A stretch of 64,000 bases of DNA from assembly GCA_020636325.1 (NCBI GenBank), contig JACJYC010000002.1, positions 558,001 to 622,000 of the forward strand. The letters are read 5' to 3'. This DNA comes from Lewinellaceae bacterium (GTDB taxonomy: Bacteria > Bacteroidota > Bacteroidia > Chitinophagales > Saprospiraceae). Position numbers and translations under genes: made by a program. This document shows positions 51,502 to 59,429 of the stretch, piece after piece (the stretch's first letter is position 1; each line of letters opens with the position of its first letter). The notes beneath the pieces were generated by a model. That model worked only from the letters and a program-made list of their open reading frames with translations, was not told the origin of the DNA and ran no database searches.

Positions 51502-53094
51502 ATGAAAGTTCAATTACAACCCAGGAGTTGGCTTTACCTTGCGGTCCTTATCCTTTTGATCCCCGCTTTACTGATCAACCTGGGTTTGCTCACCTTCATT
51601 GACGATGAGGCCATCAGGTCTTTGGTTGCTCTCGAAATGAAACTTTCGGGAAACATGGTCGTTCCGACTATGCATGGCGCCTTTTATTACAACAAACCTC
51701 CTTTATACAATTGGATCCTTCTGCTATTCTTCCAGCTATCCGGACAGGTAAATGAATGGAGTGCAAGGGTACCGACCGTTCTATGTCTCCTGGGATACGG
51801 CACAACTTTATTCTATTTTTTCCGCCGCCACTACGGCCCCAGGATAGCATTGCTGAACGCGCTGGTGCTGATTACCTGCGGCAGGATTCTATTCTGGGAT
51901 TCCATGCTCGGGCTGATAGACATTTGCTTTTCGTGGGTTGTGTTCACCAATTTCATGGTCATTTATCATCTGGGAGAAAAGAAGCGGTTTCTATCCTTGT
52001 TTTTATGGTCGTACCTTTTAACGGCAACCGGCTTTTTATTGAAAGGCCTGCCCGCGCTGGTATTTCAGGCCGTGACCCTGCTGGCTTATTTTCTGCATAT
52101 CAGACAATTTTGGAAACTGGTCTCCTGGCGCCATATTTCCGGAATCCTGCTCCTGGCCATTACATTAGGCCTTTATTACTATGCCTACAGCCGGTATAAT
52201 GATCTGGAAGTATTGTTCAAAACCCTATTCTCGGAATCCAGTAAAAGGACCGTCGTCCGGTTCGGCTGGAAAGAAACAATTTGGCATTTCCTTAGCTTTC
52301 CCCTCGAAATGGTGTACCATTTCTTACCGTGGTCCCTGATGATCATTTACTTTTTTCATCGCAATGTTTATTCCTGGATCAGAAAGGACCCTTTTATCTT
52401 TTTCAACCTGATCGCGTTTCTCGCCAATATTCTCGTTTACTGGACATCTCCCGAGGTTTATCCGAGGTATCTGCTGATGTTGGCCCCGCTAATTTTTTCA
52501 TCGTTCATCTATCTTCACCAAATCCACGAATCGCGGAAAAGCTGGCAATTTCAATTGCTTGATAAGCTGTTTCTCTGCATTGCTTTTCTGCTACCGGTTG
52601 TCAGTTTGCTCCCGGTTTTTCTTGAGCGAACCCGGTCGGTCCCATTTCTGGGCTTAAAGACAGGTGTCCTGTTCATTGGTTTTTCCGTTTTGGCCTACTT
52701 GTACCTCAGGATGAAAACAGAGCGCATAGCCCTTGTTGTCGCAATGCTGGTGGTTGGCCGGATCGCTTTTGACTGGTTTGTATTGCCCGACAGGAACAGG
52801 GAAGATTTCGGGGACCAATGCAGGCAAACATCCATTGATGCAGGGAAGCGGTTCGCTGATTACCCATTCTATGTCTACGACCAAACAGCCATGCAGCCCA
52901 CCAATTCATTCTACCTGACTCAAAGCAGGGGCAAAATCATTCCCAGAATATCTGAACAAAAATTGCCGGAAGGATACTATATTGTCAATCCGGACCAATA
53001 TCCGGCATTTCCGATGGAGAAGGCAGGAGAAATCAAGGTGCGACACGGCCGCCTTACCTTTGACATTGGAAAATTGATCTCTACATCCGAATAA
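51502..53094 (+). CDS. GT39/ArnT-like membrane glycosyltransferase
   Basis: 530 residues with about ten transmembrane helices. The first periplasmic loop holds the catalytic acidic motif FIDDEAIRSLVALEM (about 31-45) and the segment YYNKPPLYNW typical of PMT/ArnT enzymes. These take a sugar from a polyprenyl-phosphate donor and attach it to lipid A or protein on the periplasmic side. The next gene, starting one base after this stop, is a GT2 enzyme that makes such donors. Sugar and acceptor unknown. Confidence 0.88.
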   Translation: MKVQLQPRSWLYLAVLILLIPALLINLGLLTFIDDEAIRSLVALEMKLSGNMVVPTMHGAFYYNKPPLYNWILLLFFQLSGQVNEWSARVPTVLCLLGYGTTLFYFFRRHYGPRIALLNALVLITCGRILFWDSMLGLIDICFSWVVFTNFMVIYHLGEKKRFLSLFLWSYLLTATGFLLKGLPALVFQAVTLLAYFLHIRQFWKLVSWRHISGILLLAITLGLYYYAYSRYNDLEVLFKTLFSESSKRTVVRFGWKETIWHFLSFPLEMVYHFLPWSLMIIYFFHRNVYSWIRKDPFIFFNLIAFLANILVYWTSPEVYPRYLLMLAPLIFSSFIYLHQIHESRKSWQFQLLDKLFLCIAFLLPVVSLLPVFLERTRSVPFLGLKTGVLFIGFSVLAYLYLRMKTERIALVVAMLVVGRIAFDWFVLPDRNREDFGDQCRQTSIDAGKRFADYPFYVYDQTAMQPTNSFYLTQSRGKIIPRISEQKLPEGYYIVNPDQYPAFPMEKAGEIKVRHGRLTFDIGKLISTSE

Positions 53095-53095
53095 T

Positions 53096-54025
53096 ATGCA
53101 ACCGACATTATCCGTAGTCGTCACCGTTTATAATGAAGAAGAAAATATCAAGCCGCTGGTTGAAAGGATAAATAATGCATTGCAGGACCTGGATTTCGAA
53201 TTGATCTATGTGGACGACGGTTCAACAGACGGGACCATACGCGAATTGAAAAAGCTGAAAAATCCGCGGCTCAAAGTCCTGGAACTGATGAAAAACTATG
53301 GCCAGAGCCTCGCATTGATGGCGGGTATCGATGCCGCCGAAGGAGAATACATTGCTACTATGGACGGTGATTTGCAGAATGACCCGTCGGATATCCCCGA
53401 AATGCTGAAGTTGTTGAAAGAAGAGGATTGGGATATGGTTGCCGGTGAGCGCGTAAACCGCAGGGATGGGTTTATTTTGAGGAAGATCCCCAGTAAAATT
53501 GCCAATTATATTATCCGCAATGCATCCGGGGTAAAGCTGCGAGATTATGGTTGCGCATTAAAAGTATTCAAAGCTGACATAGCTAAAAACCTGGGGTTGT
53601 ACGGCGAATTGCATCGCTTCATCCCTGTGCTGGCTGTTCTGGAAGGTGCAAAGATCTCGCAAATGCCGGTGAAACACCACGCCCGGCAGTTTGGTCAATC
53701 AAAATACGGCTTGAACAGGACGGTCAAAGTAGTCAGCGATCTCATTCTGATGCTGTTTTTCAAACGCTATATGCAACGCCCTATGCACCTGTTCGGCAAT
53801 ACCGGAGTGGTCTTGTTCATTGCGGGCATGCTGATCAATTTTTATCTGCTGGTGCTCAAAGTGCTGGGGCATGATATATGGGGCCGGCCTTTGCTGCTTT
53901 TGGGCGTAATGCTGGTACTTGCCGGCGTACAATTCATAACGATCGGTATTGTGGTGGAAATTCAAATGCGGACCTATTTCGAATCCCAGCAAAAACGGCC
54001 CTATAAAGTGAGAAATATCTTTTAG
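53096..54025 (+). CDS. GT2 polyprenyl-phosphate sugar transferase (DPM1/GtrB type)
   Basis: 309 residues: GT-A domain (about 1-225) with VVVTVYNEEENIKPL, VDDGSTDGT and the metal motif DGDLQNDP, then two C-terminal transmembrane helices (about 235-257, 268-290). It should transfer a sugar from a nucleotide sugar to undecaprenyl phosphate, feeding the preceding GT39 enzyme. Operon with it (1-bp gap). Confidence 0.93.
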   Translation: MQPTLSVVVTVYNEEENIKPLVERINNALQDLDFELIYVDDGSTDGTIRELKKLKNPRLKVLELMKNYGQSLALMAGIDAAEGEYIATMDGDLQNDPSDIPEMLKLLKEEDWDMVAGERVNRRDGFILRKIPSKIANYIIRNASGVKLRDYGCALKVFKADIAKNLGLYGELHRFIPVLAVLEGAKISQMPVKHHARQFGQSKYGLNRTVKVVSDLILMLFFKRYMQRPMHLFGNTGVVLFIAGMLINFYLLVLKVLGHDIWGRPLLLLGVMLVLAGVQFITIGIVVEIQMRTYFESQQKRPYKVRNIF

Positions 54026-54058
54026 GCGATTAGCTTATTTTTTGATAAACCTGCTGCC

Positions 54059-55357
54059 ATGCCGAAATCCGTTACCTTCAACCGCGGCTTGTCCAGTGTT
54101 TTGTTCTGGTCCGTCATTTCAGCGGCATTTATCGGTCCGGGCACTGTCACTACCGCATCGAATGCCGGGGCAACCTTCGGTCTTGACCTGCTTTGGGCGT
54201 TGGTATTTTCCATTTTTGCAACGATCATTCTGCAAGAAGCAGCGGCCAGGGTCACCATTGCATCCGGCATGAACCTGGGTGAAATTCTGGCGCGCAGATA
54301 CGAAAGAAACAGCCGCTGGGTGAGGTGGATTTTATTCGGAACCATCGTTTTCGGCTGTGCGGCCTACCAGGCGGGCAATATACTGGGCGCAATTTCAGGA
54401 TTGGGTTTGTTCAGCGAAATTCCCAGGCAATGGCTGACATTGGTATTGTGTCTGCTGGCTGCCGTGTTGTTGTGGTGGGGCAATACCGCCTGGATCACGC
54501 GAATTCTGGGGGCGGCGGTCGCATTAATGGGCATCGCTTTTATCTGGTCGGCTTTTTCCGGCAACCTCGGTTTCGGCGCCTGGCTCGAGGGGATGAGACC
54601 CCGGGTCAATAACGGCAATGCATTGCTGGTGATCGGCCTGATCGGCACTACGATTGTACCGTACAATCTCTTCCTGGCTTCCGGCATCAGCAAAGGTCAG
54701 CGCATACAGGAAATGAGATGGGGGGTGGTTATTGCCATCATAATCGGCGGTATCATTTCTGCAGCGATCATGGCGGTCGGTACGCAGGTCAACGGTCCTT
54801 TCAGTTTCACGGCGCTATCCCAGGCAATGGAATTAAAAATGGGGGCATCGGGTACTGTTCTATTTGGATTCGGCTTGTTCGCGGCGGGGTTGAGTTCGGC
54901 GATAACCAGTCCGTTTGCAGCAGCCATAACGGGTCAAAGCCTCCTGGGTTCCGGCCGGGGAGCATGGTCTTCCAAGGGAAAATACTTTCGCCTGACCTGG
55001 GCGGGTGTAATCTCAGCCGGCCTGATTTTGGGTACACTAGACGTCAAACCCGTACCTGCAATAATTCTCGCCCAGGCCGTCAATGGCGTATTATTGCCGG
55101 TAGTTGCCGTGTTTCTTACGCTGGCTGTCAATGACCGGCAATTAATTCCAAGGGAATTTCTCAATACCACCCTGGTAAATGCCCTGACCTTGCTGATAGT
55201 TCTGATCGCCTCTTTTCTGGGGCTCAACAACCTTTGGCGCGCTGTCGTACAGGTGATCCCACAGTGGAATGCACATCCCAATTGGGGCTGGATGACCGCA
55301 GGCGCGGGCAGTTTGATCATCCTGTTCTGGCTCGGCCGGCAGATCTTTAAGCAATAA
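54059..55357 (+). CDS. Nramp-family transporter lacking canonical metal ligands
   Basis: 432 residues, about eleven transmembrane helices. The TM1 motif, DPGN in metal transporters, reads GPGT here (FIGPGTVTTASNAGA), and the TM6 motif MPHN reads VPYN (IVPYNLFLASGIS). The Asp, Asn and Met that bind Mn2+ or Fe2+ in classical Nramp proteins are thus all replaced. Transport of another cation such as Mg2+, as for Nramp-related NRMT proteins, or another substrate is possible. 33 bp after the GT2 stop. Confidence 0.88.
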   Translation: MPKSVTFNRGLSSVLFWSVISAAFIGPGTVTTASNAGATFGLDLLWALVFSIFATIILQEAAARVTIASGMNLGEILARRYERNSRWVRWILFGTIVFGCAAYQAGNILGAISGLGLFSEIPRQWLTLVLCLLAAVLLWWGNTAWITRILGAAVALMGIAFIWSAFSGNLGFGAWLEGMRPRVNNGNALLVIGLIGTTIVPYNLFLASGISKGQRIQEMRWGVVIAIIIGGIISAAIMAVGTQVNGPFSFTALSQAMELKMGASGTVLFGFGLFAAGLSSAITSPFAAAITGQSLLGSGRGAWSSKGKYFRLTWAGVISAGLILGTLDVKPVPAIILAQAVNGVLLPVVAVFLTLAVNDRQLIPREFLNTTLVNALTLLIVLIASFLGLNNLWRAVVQVIPQWNAHPNWGWMTAGAGSLIILFWLGRQIFKQ

Positions 55358-55418
55358 TTTGCGGGACGGTTATTCTAGCTCTTTGTAATTTAGCCCGATA
55401 TTCAATAAAGCATTTCTT

Positions 55419-58397
55419 ATGTCGGATAAAAATTTGATGCACCGTTTGAAAACTTACAGCGGGCTTGCTTTCTTTTTCCTTTTGTTCTGGGCCGGACAAT
55501 TCCCGAAGGAACCCGTATTTGATCCATCCGCCGAAATGCCCGGCGAACGGGAATGGGTGGATTCCGTTTACAAATCCATGAACGAGCAGGAGCGGCTGGG
55601 ACAGCTCTTTATGATCCGCGCCCATTCGGATAAAGGTCCGGACCATATTGCCCTGGTAGAAAAGCAAATCAAAAAATACCATGTGGGCGGTCTGTGTTTT
55701 TTCCAGGGCACTCCGGAGAAACAGATTGAGCTTATCAATAAATATCAATCCATATCCAAACTGCCCCTGATGATCGCGATGGATGCAGAATGGGGATTGG
55801 GCATGCGCATGAAAGCAACCACCATCAGCTTTCCGCGCCAACTGACATTGGGCGCTATCCAGGACGAGCAATTGATCTATAAAATGGGAAAAGAAATCGC
55901 CCGGGAATTGCTGCGTGTTGGTGTCCAGGTCAATTTTGCGCCTGTTGCCGATATCAATAATAACCCCGACAATCCCGTTATCCATACCCGCTCATTCGGT
56001 GAGGATCGGCTCAATGTGGTATCCAAAAGTTACCAATACATGAAGGGGATGCAGGACAACGGGGTCATGGCCTGCGCCAAGCATTTTCCCGGGCACGGGG
56101 ATACCGACGTAGACAGCCACCTTGACCTGCCGGTGATCAAGCACTCCTGGGAACGGCTGGACAGCATCGAACTGTATCCGTTCAAAGCCTTATTTGACCG
56201 GCATATCGGCAGTGTCATGATCGCACACCTCCAGGTGCCCGCACTCGATGACCGCCCCGATCGCCCCACAACGCTTTCGAATGCTACTGTTTCACGACTC
56301 TTGCGCGATGCGCTGCATTATGACGGGATTGCATTTACCGATGCCCTGGAAATGAAAGGCGTCACCAAACATTTTGCAGACGGGGAAGTTGAAGCAGAGG
56401 CGCTGGTAGCCGGCAATGACGTCCTAACCCTGCCCGGTGATATGGATAAAGCTTTCGCCGAAATCAACCGGTACCTGAAGGACGGGCGCCTGACCTGGGA
56501 TGAAATCGAAACCCACGTTAAAAGGATCCTCCACGCCAAATACCGCCTTGGGTTGACCAAATTCAAATCTATTCCAACCGCGGGCGTACTGAAGGACCTC
56601 AATCAGCCCGCCGCATTAGCGATCAAACAGGAATTATTCGAAAACGCGATGACGCTGGTTCGAAACCAGGATCAGCTGATCCCGTTCAGGTCATTGGATA
56701 CCTTGAGCCTGGCTTCATTAAGCATCGGGGCCGATGAGCAGACTCCGTTCCAGCGCCGGCTTTCATCGTATGTCAAAATGCCCCATTTCCAGACCGGCAA
56801 GCGTATTTCATCAGCCGAAGAGACAGCCATGATCGGCAAACTTGCAAGCTATGACGCTGTCATCATCAGCCTGCACAATATGAGCGCGAGCTCCGCCGGC
56901 GACTTTGGCATCAGCGAGGATTCGAGGCGCTTGATCAAAAACCTGTCCGCACGAACCAAAGTAGTAGTGGTTTCTTTTGGAACCCCCTATGCACTCAAAT
57001 TTTTTGATGAGAATGCCTGGATCCTGCAAGCCTACGAAGAAGATCCTCTTGCCCAGGATGTAGCGGCCCAGGCCTTGTTCGGCGCATTCAGCATTCAGGG
57101 CAGGTTACCGGTTACCGCTTCGCCTTTAAGCCGGTTCAATACCGGTATCATGACAAGGGAGATCGGCAGGCTGGGCTACGCGCTTCCCGAACAGGTCGGA
57201 CTAAGCTCCGATGCACTGTCCATGATGGAATCCCTGATGAAAACTACGGTCGACAGCGGCGCTGCACCTGGGGGCGTGGTATTATTGGCCAAAGACGGTA
57301 AAATCGTATACAAAAAAGCGTTCGGTTTCCATACCTATGAAAAAAAAGTACCGACCGAAACGGACGATATCTTTGATCTGGCATCCATCACCAAAATTGC
57401 AGCGACTACGATCTCTGTTATGCGATTAGCCGACAAAGGGCTGTTCAATATGGAAGATACGCTGGGCAAATACCTGCCGGAATTGAAAAACTCAAACAAG
57501 GCCGGTTTGGTCATCAAAGACGTTATGGCGCACCGGGCTGGTTTACGGGACTGGATTCCGTTCTTCGAGCAAACAACTGTTGGCCCGCCTGATGATCCAA
57601 AACCGTCAGACGTTTATTATCGCCCCAAACCGGAAGGCAATTTCACTTTGCCGGTCACGGAAAAATTATTCCTGCGCAAGGATTTCGCCGACTCGATCTG
57701 GCAACAGATCATCGATTCGGAAGTGAGCGCCAACAAACAGTACAAATACAGTGACCTCGGGTTTTATATGTTGGGCAGGATCGTAGGCCGGCAAAGCGGC
57801 CAACCTATTGAATCATTCGTCCAGTCCGATTTTTACAAACCGCTCGGGTTGCAAACGGCCACTTACCGTCCGTGGGAAAAATTTGACATCAATAAAATTG
57901 TACCGACTGAAGAAGAAGCTTACTGGCGCCGTCAACGCATACAGGGCTATGTACATGACATGGGTGCAGCCATGCTGAACGGTGTCAGCGGGCACGCCGG
58001 TTTGTTTGCCGATGCCCAGGATCTGGCGATCATTATGCAGATGCTGCTGCAGCGCGGATATTACGGCGGAGAACAGTACATTCACCCGGAAACCATTGCC
58101 GCTTTTGCTACGAGGTATCCCGGAGAGACCCGGCGGGGCATCGGGTTTGATATGTTGCAACAGGATAAAAAGCACGCACCGAATTTTTCGCCTTCCGCTT
58201 CGGAGTGGGCATTCGGCCACCAGGGGTTCACCGGTACGGTTACCTGTGTTGATCCGGCGTACAATATGGTTTTCGTTTTTCTTACGAACAGGACTTACCC
58301 GTCGATGAAAAACACCAAGATGAACAAGATGGATATTCGGGTAAAGATGCAGGATATAGCTTACAAAGCCTTGATGAAAGAGGAAAGCGTACGTTAG
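55419..58397 (+). CDS. GH3 beta-N-acetylhexosaminidase fused to a serine hydrolase
   Basis: 992 residues. N-terminal hydrophobic signal (about 8-27; a start at 55437 is also possible), GH3 domain (about 45-400) with the NagZ-type motif KHFPGHGDTDVDSH (221-234, acid/base dyad) and nucleophile Asp308 in FTDALEMKG, a GH3 C-terminal region (about 405-590), then a beta-lactamase-like serine hydrolase (about 600-990): S656-x-x-K, Y777-S-D and FGHQGFTG. Predicted to cleave GlcNAc-containing peptidoglycan fragments and their peptides or esters in the envelope. The fusion occurs in Bacteroidota; the hydrolase substrate is unknown. Overlaps the convergent TPR gene by 4 bp. Confidence 0.92.
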   Translation: MSDKNLMHRLKTYSGLAFFFLLFWAGQFPKEPVFDPSAEMPGEREWVDSVYKSMNEQERLGQLFMIRAHSDKGPDHIALVEKQIKKYHVGGLCFFQGTPEKQIELINKYQSISKLPLMIAMDAEWGLGMRMKATTISFPRQLTLGAIQDEQLIYKMGKEIARELLRVGVQVNFAPVADINNNPDNPVIHTRSFGEDRLNVVSKSYQYMKGMQDNGVMACAKHFPGHGDTDVDSHLDLPVIKHSWERLDSIELYPFKALFDRHIGSVMIAHLQVPALDDRPDRPTTLSNATVSRLLRDALHYDGIAFTDALEMKGVTKHFADGEVEAEALVAGNDVLTLPGDMDKAFAEINRYLKDGRLTWDEIETHVKRILHAKYRLGLTKFKSIPTAGVLKDLNQPAALAIKQELFENAMTLVRNQDQLIPFRSLDTLSLASLSIGADEQTPFQRRLSSYVKMPHFQTGKRISSAEETAMIGKLASYDAVIISLHNMSASSAGDFGISEDSRRLIKNLSARTKVVVVSFGTPYALKFFDENAWILQAYEEDPLAQDVAAQALFGAFSIQGRLPVTASPLSRFNTGIMTREIGRLGYALPEQVGLSSDALSMMESLMKTTVDSGAAPGGVVLLAKDGKIVYKKAFGFHTYEKKVPTETDDIFDLASITKIAATTISVMRLADKGLFNMEDTLGKYLPELKNSNKAGLVIKDVMAHRAGLRDWIPFFEQTTVGPPDDPKPSDVYYRPKPEGNFTLPVTEKLFLRKDFADSIWQQIIDSEVSANKQYKYSDLGFYMLGRIVGRQSGQPIESFVQSDFYKPLGLQTATYRPWEKFDINKIVPTEEEAYWRRQRIQGYVHDMGAAMLNGVSGHAGLFADAQDLAIIMQMLLQRGYYGGEQYIHPETIAAFATRYPGETRRGIGFDMLQQDKKHAPNFSPSASEWAFGHQGFTGTVTCVDPAYNMVFVFLTNRTYPSMKNTKMNKMDIRVKMQDIAYKALMKEESVR

Positions 58398-59428
58398 TTC
58401 CCTTTAGACAACCGGGCCAACCCTTCTTTGGCCAGTTCATACTCCGGCGCCAACCGCAATGCCTGCTGATAATCCTTTATTGCGTCATCCGGCTTACCCA
58501 GGTGTTCTTCGGCGTACCCCCGGAAAAAATACGCCCTGATGTGCAACGGATCAACCTTAATGGTCAGGTCGAATAACTTGTAAGCCTGTTGTAATGAATC
58601 CATTTCCAAGTAGAGGAGTCCGGAGTTAAAATACCCTTCTTCGTATTGCGGATCGGCAATATTGATTTTCCTGTACAGATCAATCGCGCCTTTAAAATCG
58701 CCCTGATCCGCCAGGAAACTGGCTTTGGCGTGGAGTGCGGTCGGGTTATCCGGTGCAATTTTAATGGCATTATCAAAAAACTGCCCTGCAAGATTGCCCT
58801 TGATCCTGGCATGCAACTGGCCCAGGTTGATCCAGGCGTCCACCATTTCAGGTTCAATCTCAACCGCACTCTGAAAACTGTTGATGGCTCTGGTCGTGTC
58901 GCCGGTTTCTTTCAGCACCATGCCGAGCATGAAATACCCGTCGGCATTTTGAGGATCCAGTTCCAGGACGTGGTTTATGGTCTTAAGCGATTGCTCGTAC
59001 TGTTTCAGAATGAGTTGAAACTCGCTCAGTTTCAGTAAGGTTGGAATCCGGTCCGGGTAGAGTGCGGCAGCCCGTTCCATGGTCTTGAGCGCCAGCCGGG
59101 ATTTGAAATAATCCATATAAACATCAGCCAGCATGTGGTGGTAATCCACATTGGTTGAATCGAGGGTAAGCGCCGCTGACAGGTCCTGGATGGCTTCATC
59201 ATAGCCTTCATTGTCATAGAACAACCTGGCCCGCTGCGCGTAAAGATCTGCGTTTTCCGGATCGGAGCCGATCGCTTTGGTCAGGTTATCGATTGCGGAG
59301 TTGCCCGTCGCACCATTGACGGTTTCCTGCTGATTGTCTGCTTTTTCGTTCTTACAGGATGGCAAAATGCTTATAGCCAGGCAACACAGCACTAAACCGG
59401 TCCCCAACCAAACACGGTTAACTTTCAT
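58394..59428 (-). CDS. TPR-repeat lipoprotein
   Basis: 344 residues from the ATG at 59428, one base after the bamA stop; a start at 59449 would overlap bamA and precede the signal. Lipoprotein signal with lipidated Cys25 (ILPSC). About eight TPR repeats follow (ADLYAQRARLFYDNEGYDEA, NADGYFMLGMVLKETGDTTRA, and so on). A BamD-like or scaffold function at the outer membrane is suggested by coupling to bamA, but unproven. Confidence 0.85.
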   Translation of the reverse strand: MKVNRVWLGTGLVLCCLAISILPSCKNEKADNQQETVNGATGNSAIDNLTKAIGSDPENADLYAQRARLFYDNEGYDEAIQDLSAALTLDSTNVDYHHMLADVYMDYFKSRLALKTMERAAALYPDRIPTLLKLSEFQLILKQYEQSLKTINHVLELDPQNADGYFMLGMVLKETGDTTRAINSFQSAVEIEPEMVDAWINLGQLHARIKGNLAGQFFDNAIKIAPDNPTALHAKASFLADQGDFKGAIDLYRKINIADPQYEEGYFNSGLLYLEMDSLQQAYKLFDLTIKVDPLHIRAYFFRGYAEEHLGKPDDAIKDYQQALRLAPEYELAKEGLARLSKGN

Positions 59429-59429
59429 T

